Shown: positions 28,170-36,822, numbered from the stretch's first letter. The stretch: 64,000 nt of DNA from Ignavibacteriaceae bacterium (GCA_023229425.1 JALNZG010000004.1:168929-232928), one strand, 5' to 3'. Program-made: numbers and translations. The notes: generated by a model from the sequence alone, not told the origin.

Positions 28170-29812
28170 GCAAATACTTAGAATTTAAAACCCCTGCAAG
28201 TAAAGAAGCTATGGAATTAGCTTCTGATTTCAGATTAAAAAACCAAGGGTTAACTTATCTTGATAAAGTTTTCTGGAATTTACCTGATGCAGCTTTGAAT
28301 GAAGAAGCTATCTTCAGAAATGAAGCTAAATATTCTGCACATGGTGCAATGTTGGTTAATACCGGCAAACATACAGCTCGTGCTGCTGCCGATAAATTTG
28401 TCGTTCAAGAAGAATCTACCAAGGATAATATTTGGTGGGGTGTTCACAACCGTCCTTATGCTTCTGAAAAATTTAATGCTTTGTTTGCAAGATTACAAGC
28501 TTGGGCTCAAGGTGAAGAATTGTTCGTGCAAGATTGTTACGCCGGAGCTGATCCTGAATATAGAATGCCGGTAAGAATTATTACAGAAAAAGCATGGCAT
28601 AGTTTGTTCGCCAGGAATATGTTTATTACGACTGATAATAAAGAAGAATTGAAAAAATTCGTTCCTGAATTTACCGTTATTTCAGTACCGGGTTTTAAAG
28701 TTGATCCGGTGATAGATGGAACTCGAACGGAGACGGCAATTATTTTAAACTTTGCGAACCGGATGGCAATTATTTCAAATACCGAATACGGTGGTGAAAT
28801 AAAAAAAGCAATTTTTACCGTTTTGAATTATCTTTTAACATTTAACGATGTTCTTCCGATGCACTGTTCCGCCAATGTTGGTAAAGAAGGTGATACTGCA
28901 TTGTTCTTCGGTCTTAGTGGAACCGGTAAAACTACACTTTCCGCTGACCCTAAAAGAAAATTGATCGGCGATGATGAACACGGCTGGAGCCGCAACGGTA
29001 TTTTCAATTTTGAAGGCGGTTGTTATGCAAAAGTTATCGGACTTTCAGCAGAAAGCGAACCTGAAATTTTTGCATGTACACAAAAGTATGGAACGATTTT
29101 AGAGAACGTAACGTTCGATCCGATCTCGCGTAAAATTGATTTGAACGACGACAGTATTACCGAAAATACTCGCGCTTCATATCCGCTTGAGTTTATCCCG
29201 AATATTGTTCCGGAAGGATACGCTCACACGCATCCGAAGAATATTATTTTCCTAACTTGCGATGCCTCAGGTGTTATGCCTCCGATAGCAAAACTCACTC
29301 CTGAACAGGCACAGTATCATTTCATAAGCGGTTATACTTCTAAAATTGCCGGAACCGAAATCGGTTTGGGAATTGAACCGCAGATAACCTTCTCAGCTTG
29401 TTTTGGTGCGCCTTTCATGGTTCGCCATCCTTTCAAATATGCAGAAATGTTGAAAGAAAGAATCATGAAGAACCAATCCAATGTATGGTTGGTAAACACC
29501 GGCTGGGTTGGTGGAAAATTTGGAGTTGGTAAACGTATCAGCATCAGACACACGCGTAACTTGCTTAATGCAGCGTTAGACGGAAAACTTGATTCGGTTG
29601 AATTCAGAAAAGATAAATTATTCGGATTTGATGTTCCATTAACTTGTCCGGACGTTCCGCAAGATGTTCTTGATCCTATGAACGCTTGGGGAAATAAAGA
29701 AGAATATTGGAAAAAATATGACGCTTTAGCTGCGCGGTTTGTTGATAATTTCAAACTGTTTAAAAAAGGTGTCACCGATGAAGTTTATAACGCAGGACCG
29801 AAAAGGTTATAA
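28166..29812 (+). CDS. pckA: phosphoenolpyruvate carboxykinase (ATP)
   Basis: This 548-residue cytoplasmic enzyme interconverts oxaloacetate + ATP and PEP + CO2 + ADP, in gluconeogenesis or anaplerosis. The kinase loop GLSGTGKTTLSAD, the metal site LIGDDEHGWS and NFEGGCYAK, and the IRHTRNLLNA end region mark the ATP-dependent class. GAGG lies nine bases before the ATG, which overlaps the preceding aminotransferase stop. A strong terminator follows. Confidence 0.97.
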   Translation: MSKYLEFKTPASKEAMELASDFRLKNQGLTYLDKVFWNLPDAALNEEAIFRNEAKYSAHGAMLVNTGKHTARAAADKFVVQEESTKDNIWWGVHNRPYASEKFNALFARLQAWAQGEELFVQDCYAGADPEYRMPVRIITEKAWHSLFARNMFITTDNKEELKKFVPEFTVISVPGFKVDPVIDGTRTETAIILNFANRMAIISNTEYGGEIKKAIFTVLNYLLTFNDVLPMHCSANVGKEGDTALFFGLSGTGKTTLSADPKRKLIGDDEHGWSRNGIFNFEGGCYAKVIGLSAESEPEIFACTQKYGTILENVTFDPISRKIDLNDDSITENTRASYPLEFIPNIVPEGYAHTHPKNIIFLTCDASGVMPPIAKLTPEQAQYHFISGYTSKIAGTEIGLGIEPQITFSACFGAPFMVRHPFKYAEMLKERIMKNQSNVWLVNTGWVGGKFGVGKRISIRHTRNLLNAALDGKLDSVEFRKDKLFGFDVPLTCPDVPQDVLDPMNAWGNKEEYWKKYDALAARFVDNFKLFKKGVTDEVYNAGPKRL

Positions 29813-29834
29813 ATTACAGCAAATGTGGAATTAA

Positions 29835-29867
29835 AATTTGAGGTCTCACGAGGACCTCAATTTTTTT
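29835..29867 (+). terminator. rho-independent terminator after pckA
   Basis: An eight-base perfect stem, TTGAGGTC at 29838-29845 and GACCTCAA at 29853-29860, encloses a seven-base loop and is followed by seven T. Confidence 0.9.
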
Positions 29868-29910
29868 CTACCAATTGAACTTTGTTCTCATAATTTTAGT
29901 TACTTTTTAA

Positions 29911-30495
29911 ATGAAATACTTTTTATTAACTCTCATCTCGTTAGTGTTCGTTTCCTGCCAAAGCAAATTTCCCGAAAAAGAATTTGTAGGGAATAGTTCC
30001 GAATCGTTATGCAACCAGGATAGTGTGATGGTTGATTTCCCCAAGAAATTCAATGGGAAAATCCTGCTTGTAAGTTTTATTTTTACAAACTGCCCTGATA
30101 TATGTCCCCTTACTACGCACAATCTTCAACTCATTCAGCAAAAAGTGAAAGAAGAAAAAATCGGTAACGTTTCTTTAGCAGCGATCTCTTTTGATCCGGA
30201 ACGCGACTCTCCATCAGTTTTGAAAAAATTTGCGGAAGTAAGAAATCTCAACCTCTCAAACTACAATTTGTTTTCGGGTAAAAGAGAAAATATAAAATCG
30301 TTAATGGAAACATTTCACATTGTAGCAATCGCTAACGACACAACATTTACAGAAGATGGTGATCCGGTTTATTTCTTTACCCATACAGACCGGATCACTT
30401 TAGTTGATCAGGATTTGAATATCAGAAAAAGTTACCGGGGAAGTGAAATCAATTTGGAAGAAATTATCAGCGATATTAAAAACTTAAGAGATTAA
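29911..30495 (+). CDS. SCO1/SenC-family copper chaperone, lipoprotein
   Basis: This 194-residue protein has a lipoprotein signal with lipid Cys16 (LVFVSC), then a thioredoxin fold. The copper ligands are complete: C61 and C65 in TNCPDICP and H158 in FFTHTDR. SCO proteins deliver copper to, or reduce, the CuA site of cytochrome c oxidase on the outer face of the inner membrane. A PCuAC chaperone follows one base after its stop, the usual partner. No oxidase genes are in the window. Confidence 0.93.
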   Translation: MKYFLLTLISLVFVSCQSKFPEKEFVGNSSESLCNQDSVMVDFPKKFNGKILLVSFIFTNCPDICPLTTHNLQLIQQKVKEEKIGNVSLAAISFDPERDSPSVLKKFAEVRNLNLSNYNLFSGKRENIKSLMETFHIVAIANDTTFTEDGDPVYFFTHTDRITLVDQDLNIRKSYRGSEINLEEIISDIKNLRD

Positions 30496-30496
30496 C

Positions 30497-30907
30497 GTGC
30501 TTTATTTCTTATCATTCCTTTTTTTCTTTTTTCAAACTGAGGGAAAGATTAGCGTTGAAAATCAATGGATACGCAACGCCGGCAAGGGAATGAATACGGC
30601 ATTCTTTGCTGATGTGAAAAATATTTCATCTAAAACAGATACTTTATTTAAAGTGGCTTCTTCATTAGCCAAGCTCGTTCAGATTCATGAAACTTACGAA
30701 GAGAACGGAATGATGGGGATGCGCGAAGTTGGGAACTTGGAAATTAAATCTGGTCAGACACTGCAATTGAAACCACGGTCATATCACGTTATGCTCATTG
30801 GTCTGAAAAAGGATTTAAAGGAAGATCAAATTGGTGAAGTTACTTTATTCTTTAAACATGCTGGAGCAGTTAAAGTAAAAGCAAAAGTAAAAAATATGAT
30901 CAAGTAG
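30497..30907 (+). CDS. PCuAC-type periplasmic Cu(I) chaperone
   Basis: This 136-residue protein starts at GTG one base after the SCO stop and has a signal peptide of about 13-16 residues. The family copper motif H-x10-M-x21-H-x-M is exact: H64, M75, H97, M99. It would hand Cu(I) to the SCO/CuA assembly path. Coupling to the SCO gene supports this. It is at the short end of the family length. Confidence 0.88.
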   Translation: MLYFLSFLFFFFQTEGKISVENQWIRNAGKGMNTAFFADVKNISSKTDTLFKVASSLAKLVQIHETYEENGMMGMREVGNLEIKSGQTLQLKPRSYHVMLIGLKKDLKEDQIGEVTLFFKHAGAVKVKAKVKNMIK

Positions 30908-30915
30908 AAAAACTA

Positions 30916-31404
30916 CTACTTACGGTTTTTAACTTTTTCTTGTAAAGCTTTCTGGACTGCTTCTGGAACAAACTCACTTACATCCGCTTTGAACCTGGCT
31001 AAACCTCGGATGATTGTTGAGTTTAAATACGTATATTTTTCATTTGGCATAAGAAAAACCGTTGTGATGTCATCTGCAAGTTTTCTGTTCATTAACGCCA
31101 TTTGAAATTCAAATTCAAAATCGGAGACAGCGCGCAAACCTCGGATTATAGCTGCTGCGTTTAGCGAGTGGGCGTGTTCAACTATCAATCCGTTGAACGA
31201 ATCAATTTTTACTGAAGAAAAATCCTTTAAACTTTCCTTTAGAAGATTTAACCGTTCTTCAACAGTGAACATCGGATCTTTAGACGGGTTTACTGCTACT
31301 GTTACGATAACTTCATCAAATAATTCACATGCACGCTGCACGATATCAATGTGTCCGTTCGTAACAGGATCAAAAGTTCCAGGGTAAACACAGATTTTTT
31401 TCAT
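30916..31404 (-). CDS. coaD: phosphopantetheine adenylyltransferase
   Basis: This 162-residue enzyme makes dephospho-CoA from 4'-phosphopantetheine and ATP, the fourth step of CoA synthesis. The N-terminal YPGTFDPVTNGHIDIV holds the GH nucleotidyltransferase motif, followed by IRGLRAVSDFEFE and YLNSTIIRGLA near the end. ATG at 31404 is chosen over the adjacent TTG. Gene is convergent with the PCuAC gene, with only eight bases between stops. Confidence 0.97.
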   Translation of the reverse strand: MKKICVYPGTFDPVTNGHIDIVQRACELFDEVIVTVAVNPSKDPMFTVEERLNLLKESLKDFSSVKIDSFNGLIVEHAHSLNAAAIIRGLRAVSDFEFEFQMALMNRKLADDITTVFLMPNEKYTYLNSTIIRGLARFKADVSEFVPEAVQKALQEKVKNRK

Positions 31405-31429
31405 CAAAACGCTCCGATAAATTATTAAA

Positions 31430-31552
31430 AGGCAACTTTACGCAAAACATTTTTCTCGTGATCGTATTCTTAATCGAATTAAAAAAACCGAGCAAGATTA
31501 AGATTACGTGCATGGTCAAGAATTTTATGTGCAACATACTTAACAGTTAACT
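31430..31552. repeat. dispersed hairpin repeat, 'gattaagattacg' subclass
   Basis: The left end AACTTTACGCA resembles the terminal signal of the related elements. Inside, TCGTGATCGTATTCTTAATC and its approximate reverse complement GATTAAGATTACGTGCATG flank an A-rich centre. The interior words match the element at 54525-54665. The right end is degenerate. Confidence 0.5.
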
Positions 31553-31971
31553 ATCAAAATCTTTTCTTCAAATATAGGGAAAGTGAAAATAAATTTCCTT
31601 AATTCTAAATTATTAAATAATTCGGTTATGCAAGAACAAATTCAGAAAATGTAGTATTAAAAAAGAACGGTTTATTGTTGGAAATAGTCAGCAGAGAATT
31701 GTTTTCAATATCGATCTATCTGTGTTCCCGGATTGGGCAGCTCCGGCAGTCAAATAATCAATAAATTATTCTCTAAAAAGGTTAATATGAAATTCATCAT
31801 ATCAAAAAAAATTCGTAAATTTTGATAGAAAATTAATATTAATTATGAATTGAGAAGCATCTGCCTTAGAAACTTTAGAAAAATTCCTAATTGTTCTTTC
31901 ACAATTTGATTATTTCATTGAAGCACCTAAATAACATTAGTATAGTGCAATTCAAAAAAAAGAAGAGTTAA
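31553..31971. other. non-coding spacer upstream of pfkA
   Basis: Most of the 800-base gap between coaD and pfkA has no credible gene. Short open stretches exist in several frames without starts or recognisable motifs. It may hold decayed coding sequence, but I cannot identify any parent gene. Confidence 0.4.
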
Positions 31972-32211
31972 TACCACAAGTCAATTTTAGACGAGAGCAT
32001 TGACATCCTTTTCTTAAGGAAAGGAGCGGTTGACTCTTTTGAAAAACAAAATTCCAATTCGGATGTCATTTTACCGGAAGGTTCTTCACATGACTCAATA
32101 AAAATTGCTGCAAAGAATATTTTTCAATTTGAAAAAATTGAAACAGTTACAAAGTTTCTTTTTAAAACAACAAAAGAAATTATCTTTGATAAAGATAATA
32201 TCAAAATATGA
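31972..32211 (+). pseudogene. possible gene remnant overlapping the pfkA start
   Basis: An open frame of 79 codons with protein-like composition (for example DESIDILFLRKGAVDSFEK, then IAAKNIFQFEKIETVTKFLF) runs from just after a TAA to TGA 32209-32211. It has no ATG or GTG at the front, and it ends in an ATGA overlap with an in-frame ATG of pfkA. This could be the 3' end of a decayed gene, or chance in AT-rich DNA. No family recognised. Confidence 0.3.
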
Positions 32212-32219
32212 GGAAAGTA

Positions 32220-33314
32220 ATGGCTCCATTTAAAGTAAAAAGAGTAGGAATATTAACAGGTGGAGGGGATTGCCCCGGATTAAACGCAGTTATTCGCGGA
32301 GTAACCAAACCCGCTATTGAACATGGGATGACGGTACTTGGAATTATTGACGGCTTTGAGGGATTAGTGGAAGGAAAATCAAAAGAAATATATAATAAAG
32401 ATGTTTCAGGTATTTTAGCGATGGGGGGAACAATTTTAGGCGCATCGAATAAAGGTGATCCATTTCATTATCCCGTTGAAAAAGATGGGAAAATTGAAAT
32501 TCTTGATCTTGGCGAAGAAGCAATAAAAAATTATAAGTTATGGAATTTAGATTGTCTAATTGGTATTGGCGGCGATGGAACGATGCATATTCTAAATAAA
32601 TTATCCTTGATGGGTATGAATTGTGTCGGCGTTCCTAAAACAATTGATAATGATCTGGACGCAACTGATTTAACCTTCGGGCATGATTCTGCCATTTTTG
32701 TTGTTTCTGCGGCTCTTGATAGATTACACACAACCGCATCATCTCATCATAGGGTAATTGTTGTTGAGGTTATGGGAAGATATGCCGGGTGGATTGCTTT
32801 ACATGGTGGGTTAGCCGGTGGAGCAGATATTATTCTACTCCCTGAAATTCCATTCGATTGGGAAAAAGTATATGAAAAAATTAGACAACGCGAAATGCAA
32901 GGGAAGAAGTTCAGTCTGGTTTGTGTTTCCGAAGGAGCTAAACCAAAAGACGGCAGTATTGTACAAAAGGGGCACGATATTAAAAGAACAGATCCGGTAC
33001 AACTTGGTGGTATCGCAGAAGTAGTTGCTAAGAATATTGAATTAAATACTGGGAGAGAGACCCGTGTTACCGTTTTGGGTCATGTGCAGCGTGGTGGAAC
33101 CCCAACCCCTTATGATAGAATTCTTTCTACAAAATTCGGCGCATTTGCAATTGATTTAGTGGCGAGAAGAAAATTCGGAAGAATGGTTTCACTTAGAGGA
33201 AATGAAGTGAAAAATGTAAAGATTAAAGATGCCATTTCGAAGCAAAAATTAGTTCAACCAAAGACACAGGCTCTTGTGGCAGCAAGGGCAGTTGGTATTT
33301 CTTTCGGAGATTAA
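32220..33314 (+). CDS. pfkA: 6-phosphofructokinase, group III type
   Basis: This 364-residue enzyme phosphorylates fructose-6-phosphate in glycolysis. GILTGGGDCPGLNAVIRG, IGGDGT, the catalytic PKTIDND and the MGRYAGWIA and HVQRGGTPTPYDR motifs are present. The residue matching E. coli G104 is Gly (G120, ATP type), while the one matching G124 is Lys (K140, usual in PPi enzymes). This Gly/Lys mix occurs in the 'group III' actinobacterial-like branch. ATG 32220 has GAGGA five bases upstream; the ATG at 32208 has none. Confidence 0.93.
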   Translation: MAPFKVKRVGILTGGGDCPGLNAVIRGVTKPAIEHGMTVLGIIDGFEGLVEGKSKEIYNKDVSGILAMGGTILGASNKGDPFHYPVEKDGKIEILDLGEEAIKNYKLWNLDCLIGIGGDGTMHILNKLSLMGMNCVGVPKTIDNDLDATDLTFGHDSAIFVVSAALDRLHTTASSHHRVIVVEVMGRYAGWIALHGGLAGGADIILLPEIPFDWEKVYEKIRQREMQGKKFSLVCVSEGAKPKDGSIVQKGHDIKRTDPVQLGGIAEVVAKNIELNTGRETRVTVLGHVQRGGTPTPYDRILSTKFGAFAIDLVARRKFGRMVSLRGNEVKNVKIKDAISKQKLVQPKTQALVAARAVGISFGD

Positions 33315-33323
33315 AGAAATTAA

Positions 33324-33354
33324 TTGATTTTTATTTCGCTCTCAGCTATATTTG
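33324..33354 (+). promoter_or_regulatory. Bacteroidota-type promoter of tRNA-Asp
   Basis: TTG at 33324-33326, a 20-base spacer and TATATTTG at 33347-33354 match the lineage housekeeping consensus TTG-N(17-20)-TAnnTTTG. Transcription would begin about 25 bases before the tRNA. Confidence 0.7.
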
Positions 33355-33385
33355 TACTGCTCAATTAAATGTTCTTGAAAAAAAT

Positions 33386-33462
33386 GGGGTCATAGCTCAG
33401 TTGGTTAGAGCGCCTGCCTGTCACGCAGGAGGTCGCGAGTTCGAGCCTCGTTGACCCCGCCA
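33386..33462 (+). tRNA. tRNA-Asp (anticodon GTC)
   Basis: A complete cloverleaf is visible: acceptor stem GGGGTCA with TGACCCC, D-loop AGCTCAGTTGGTTAGAGC, anticodon arm CCTGC-CTGTCAC-GCAGG with GTC at 33420-33422, T-arm with GTTCGAGCC, discriminator G and an encoded CCA. It stands alone behind its own promoter and is followed by a perfect terminator hairpin. Confidence 0.97.
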
Positions 33463-33465
33463 CTT

Positions 33466-33500
33466 AAAACCCTTATAAGGTAATAACTTATAAGGGTTTT
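33466..33500 (+). terminator. terminator hairpin after tRNA-Asp
   Basis: A perfect 14-base stem, AAAACCCTTATAAG and CTTATAAGGGTTTT, with a seven-base loop lies four bases after the tRNA CCA. Confidence 0.85.
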
Positions 33501-33749
33501 GTGTTTTATGGATATTCTTCATTTTACAAAACTGCAACATATATTGTAAGCGAAGGCGCAATTTTTTCAGAGGGAAACAAGTTGGGAAAACCGTGATGTA
33601 AAAAGATGCCTGAGTCCTCAGGCGGCGGAGAAGGCAGCTTTTTTGACGACTGCAAGGTTTTATCAGAGTGGGTAGAAAAATTGTGACTGAGCGGGCATCC
33701 AGCAGTATCTTACAGATATTTATTGAAGTGCAGAGATATATTTTATCTT
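33501..33749. other. spacer downstream of tRNA-Asp with a GC-rich hairpin
   Basis: No credible gene is seen. GCCTGAGTCCTCAGGC at 33608-33623 forms a seven-base stem in a locally GC-rich patch continuing to about 33640. The base composition differs from the surrounding AT-rich spacer. Confidence 0.4.
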
Positions 33750-33944
33750 TTACTCTGGGTCCGGCAAATCTTTGGACTCGGCTATCCATTTGGGGATAAA
33801 AATTTCAGATTTAGCTTTATCAATTCGTGTATGGCTTTTAGTAAACCATTCAATTAAACCATCCGGGAAAACGATCTGCCAGGCTTTCTCCGTTTCGTGT
33901 TCAACTTTTTGATATTTGTACCGAATTGAATTTTCTACGTCCAT
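33750..33944 (-). CDS. small conserved-looking hypothetical protein
   Basis: The 64-residue reading starts at an ATG with AGGA six bases upstream (MDVENSIRYKYQK). It carries the spaced pattern AWQIVF-DG-IEW-KSH and IPKWIAESKDL, which I have seen in many small accessory proteins of the form 'A-L/I-x-F-D-G-x-W-K-S ... P-W-L/I-A'. No function is known to me. A longer reading from 33983 lacks a ribosome site. A bidirectional hairpin terminator lies just upstream. Confidence 0.55.
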   Translation of the reverse strand: MDVENSIRYKYQKVEHETEKAWQIVFPDGLIEWFTKSHTRIDKAKSEIFIPKWIAESKDLPDPE

Positions 33945-34015
33945 TCTAAATCCTCGCATATATATTAATGAAGACAAAAACAATTATGTCTTTCACATCA
34001 GTTAATCAAAAAAAT

Positions 34016-34039
34016 AAAAGCTGCATTAAGCAGCTTTTT
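34016..34039. terminator. hairpin terminator (bidirectional)
   Basis: AAAAGCTGC, loop ATTAA, GCAGC and a T run form a nine-pair stem that can end transcription on either strand. It is best placed downstream of the minus-strand gene at 34159-34434. Confidence 0.75.
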
Positions 34040-34158
34040 CGTTTTGTAACATGAAATTAATTTTGTCATCACGATTAGCGAACTCACTATTTTTCAGATG
34101 TTTCTAATATCATTTCAAATTGTTATTTCTCGGATGATGAACTATCTCTTTCCTTCGT

Positions 34159-34434
34159 TTAAAACGCCAACTTCAATATCTTAACCTCAGGTATCGAAGT
34201 TACCCCGCCATTTTCCATCGATGCTTTAAATTCGGGACTGGCAAAAAGCGCTTTAGTCACTTCAATATCGGAAACCTCTGCAATGATTGTCACTTCATTT
34301 TCGTTACCAACGTTTTGATAAACTCCATTTATAGTAATTCCGGACTGAGCGCGTATTGCCTCACCGGCATCAAATGCTACTTTCCATTGAACAAAATTTG
34401 CAACTGTGTGTGATATGATAGTTGTCGTGGCCAT
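34159..34434 (-). CDS. small dimeric alpha-beta barrel (ABM-like/DUF3764-like) protein
   Basis: This 91-residue protein has the beta-alpha-beta pattern of antibiotic-monooxygenase-like ferredoxin folds: a start ATTTIISHTVANFVQWKVAFD, a central VYQNVGNENEVTIIAEVSD and a helix with LFASPEFKASMENGGV. Such proteins form homodimers and include stress and small-molecule handling proteins; the substrate is unknown. AGGAC precedes the ATG. It stands alone, divergent from the signalling cluster. Confidence 0.75.
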   Translation of the reverse strand: MATTTIISHTVANFVQWKVAFDAGEAIRAQSGITINGVYQNVGNENEVTIIAEVSDIEVTKALFASPEFKASMENGGVTSIPEVKILKLAF

Positions 34435-34655
34435 GATCGATAGTCCTTATTAGTTTATAAATTTTGCGTTTCATACTTACAGATTTACGCATGCTCTTAG
34501 AACAACAGTTAGCTTGATAAAGTTCAAACTTATTCTAATTGTTCAGAGGATTTCTTTCTTTGATTTTAAGAAACTCACTTTTTCCTGACTCAAAATGTCA
34601 TTACAGTTTCGGGATATAAAACTTGCAAAACAAAATGTGAATTGTTATTTTAGTC

Positions 34656-35390
34656 ATGAGTAAAAATTCTAAAATCCATTGGAATGAAAACAAGTACGTG
34701 AAAAAAATCTCAATATTAGTTATCGAAGATAATCGTCTCCTCCGTGAAGGCATTTCTACGATGCTTAAAAAGCAACCAGATATGCATGTGATTGCCACGT
34801 TTGGGGATGGAGAAAATATTCTCATCGCAGTAGAAAAGCACAAACCAAATATCGTTCTCCTTGATCTTGGATTGAGAAGCCAAAGCAGTCTGCAAATAGT
34901 AAAATTGATTAAGAAAGAATTTCAGGCAGCAAAAATAATAGTGATGGATCTTGTTCCACTGCAAACAGATGTTCTCGAATTTGTACGAGCAGGTGTTTCA
35001 GGGTTCATATTAAAAGATGCAAGTGTTACTGATTTTTATAAAACGATCAGGTCAGTTTTTCAAGGATCTCAAGTTTTACCGCCACACTTAACCGGTTCAC
35101 TTTTTAGTCAGATCGTTGAACACGCGGTAAACGGATATTCACCTTCATTAATCGTAGAATCGGTCCGTATGACAAAACGTGAACGTCAGGTGGTCGAACT
35201 GATTGCGGATGGGTTTGCCAATAAAGAGATTGCCCAAAAACTCCATCTCTCAACCTTCACGATAAAAAGTCACGTTCACAACATCCTTGAAAAATTGTCA
35301 CTTCATACTCGTATCCAGGTTGCAAATTACGCCCATATTTCAGACTCATTTAAAACTGCTCGCAATGCACCTTCACTGATCAACGAGTAA
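34656..35390 (+). CDS. NarL/FixJ-type response regulator with atypical receiver
   Basis: This 244-residue regulator has a receiver domain at about 18-135 and a LuxR-type helix-turn-helix at about 175-235 (MTKRERQVVELIADGFANKEIAQKL...TIKSHVHNIL). The acidic pocket (E24, D25), phospho-acceptor D70 in VLLDLGLRS and K120 in FILKDAS are present. The conserved Thr/Ser of strand 4 is replaced by Asp (D98, VMDL), and the usual M-P after the acceptor is absent. It would control transcription, perhaps with altered phosphorylation switching. A GTG start at codon 20 is possible. It is a close paralog of the next gene. Confidence 0.88.
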   Translation: MSKNSKIHWNENKYVKKISILVIEDNRLLREGISTMLKKQPDMHVIATFGDGENILIAVEKHKPNIVLLDLGLRSQSSLQIVKLIKKEFQAAKIIVMDLVPLQTDVLEFVRAGVSGFILKDASVTDFYKTIRSVFQGSQVLPPHLTGSLFSQIVEHAVNGYSPSLIVESVRMTKRERQVVELIADGFANKEIAQKLHLSTFTIKSHVHNILEKLSLHTRIQVANYAHISDSFKTARNAPSLINE

Positions 35391-35414
35391 TCATCTCCGT
35401 TACCCAATTCTAAA

Positions 35415-35450
35415 GATGTAGTTCCTTTTTCATCCCTTTGACCGATTGAT
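35415..35450. repeat. 28-bp spacer repeat, copy 1
   Basis: The segment contains CCTTTTTCATCCCT followed by TTGACCGATTGATT. The same 28-base core (CCTTTTTCATCCCTNTGA, then NNGATTGATT) occurs at 36943 and 49672. It lies between the two response regulator genes in a 340-base spacer with no credible gene. Confidence 0.75.
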
Positions 35451-35730
35451 TTTAGATCCCTAATAATTGCACCTTGGTATTGCAAAAAGTAAAGAACTGT
35501 TCAACTTTAGTATTGGCGCATCTATCAAGAGTCTCGCCGGATAATATAATTTGTACGCACTTGGATTTACAGAATTGAGTAGCAATACAAAAAACAATTG
35601 ACCTGGTTTTTGAAGCAGTTCAGTTGTTCTCACAATATTTGTTATCAATACTGTCGCTGGCGCAAAATACTTCATCACGTGAATTAGTTCTTAACCATGA
35701 TTGTAGATGTATTTTAGTAGAGATTATACT

Positions 35731-36420
35731 ATGAAAAAAATCAGATTATTACTTATCGAGGATAACCGGCTGCTTCGAGACGGAATCCTAACAATTCTTA
35801 AACCTCATAAGGATATTATCGTAATCGCTGCGTCCGGAGATGGGAAGAACACTCTTCTCAAAATTCAGCAATTAAAACCGAATGTAGTTCTTTTAGATCT
35901 TGGATTGCGAAGTCAAAACAGTTTGCATGTAGTTGAAATAGTGAAAAAAGATTTTTCGAAGGCAAAAATAATAGTGATGGATCTTGCCCCGGTGCAAGCC
36001 GATATCTTGCAGTACGTTAAAGCTGGAGCAAATGGATTCATCCTTAAGGACGCTTCACTTAATGATTTTTTGATAACGATACGAGCGGTCTCCGAAGGAT
36101 CAACCGTACTGCCCCCTCTCCTAGTTAATTCTCTTTTTTCTCAAATTGTTGAGTTCGCAGTAAGTGAAGGAAATACTTCACTTAAAGAATCGGTCCGGAT
36201 GACAAAGCGTGAACGTGATGTCATCACTTTACTGAGTGATGGTATGAGCAACAAAGAGATAGGTCAGAAAATTCACGTCTCTACTTATACAGTTAAAAGT
36301 CATATCCACAATATTATGGAGAAACTCGCTTTACATACTCGACTCGAAATTGCAAACTATTCTTATACTGAAGAAACTTTTAAAAAAATTTCCGCGAGTA
36401 TTTCGATGGTTAATAATTAA
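35731..36420 (+). CDS. NarL/FixJ-type response regulator with atypical receiver (paralog)
   Basis: This 229-residue protein is about half identical to the regulator just upstream, with the same layout: D56 as acceptor (VLLDLGLRS), K106 in FILKDAS, Asp at the Thr/Ser position (D84, VMDL) and a LuxR helix-turn-helix (MTKRERDVITLLSDGMSNKEIG). The shared substitutions mean the atypical receiver arose before the duplication. I chose the ATG giving MKKIRLLLIEDNRLL; an in-frame ATG lies eight codons upstream at 35707. Partner kinases are probably those encoded downstream. Confidence 0.88.
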   Translation: MKKIRLLLIEDNRLLRDGILTILKPHKDIIVIAASGDGKNTLLKIQQLKPNVVLLDLGLRSQNSLHVVEIVKKDFSKAKIIVMDLAPVQADILQYVKAGANGFILKDASLNDFLITIRAVSEGSTVLPPLLVNSLFSQIVEFAVSEGNTSLKESVRMTKRERDVITLLSDGMSNKEIGQKIHVSTYTVKSHIHNIMEKLALHTRLEIANYSYTEETFKKISASISMVNN

Positions 36421-36480
36421 ATAACATATTGATGCATAAAAAATAACTGAATGCTTCAGCCAAATTAAAAAAGGAGACAC

Positions 36481-36822
36481 ATGAAAAATATATTATTAGG
36501 TATTCTTAGCCTAGCCATCATAGTTGCCATTGTTGGTTGTTCCGATGAACCGGATCCTAAATTCCGTATCCATAACGAACGGGCGGATAAAGCCAATGTT
36601 CAAATTCAAACATCGGGTGGCAACACAATAAACATTAACGATGTCGAAGCCGGTCAAACGACAGCGTTTCAGACAGCAGCCACAGGAAATATCGTTGCTA
36701 AGGCGGTACTTCATAATGAGTCGGTATCGCCTGAAGTGTCATTCTTCGCTGTGAAAGATACGCGCTATACAATCGTGATTCAATCAGGAATTATACCAGC
36801 TCTTCGTGTTGATCGAGAGTAG
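36481..36822 (+). CDS. small predicted lipoprotein in the signalling cluster
   Basis: This 113-residue protein has a lipoprotein signal ending in IVGC (Cys20), then about 90 residues rich in beta strands (PKFRIHNERADKANVQIQTS, TTAFQTAATGNIVAKAV). The pattern resembles small Ig-like or DUF4397-type lipoproteins, but I cannot assign a family. A strong AAGGAG site precedes the ATG. Its place between regulators and the PAS-array kinase suggests it is either a target or an envelope input of the system. Confidence 0.75.
   Translation: MKNILLGILSLAIIVAIVGCSDEPDPKFRIHNERADKANVQIQTSGGNTININDVEAGQTTAFQTAATGNIVAKAVLHNESVSPEVSFFAVKDTRYTIVIQSGIIPALRVDRE

Noticed and set aside
33560..33640. Possible cobalamin or similar riboswitch after the tRNA
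   Set aside because: Some words (gggaaa, cctgagtc) recall such elements, but the conserved core boxes are not in order and no related gene follows.
33421..33789. Minus-strand open frame ending across tRNA-Asp (ends GQRGSNSRPPA)
   Set aside because: The ending is the well-known false translation of a tRNA gene, and the rest lacks protein character.
35460..35678. Minus-strand 72-codon open frame between the two regulators
   Set aside because: No start signal, no motif; lies in the repeat-bearing spacer.
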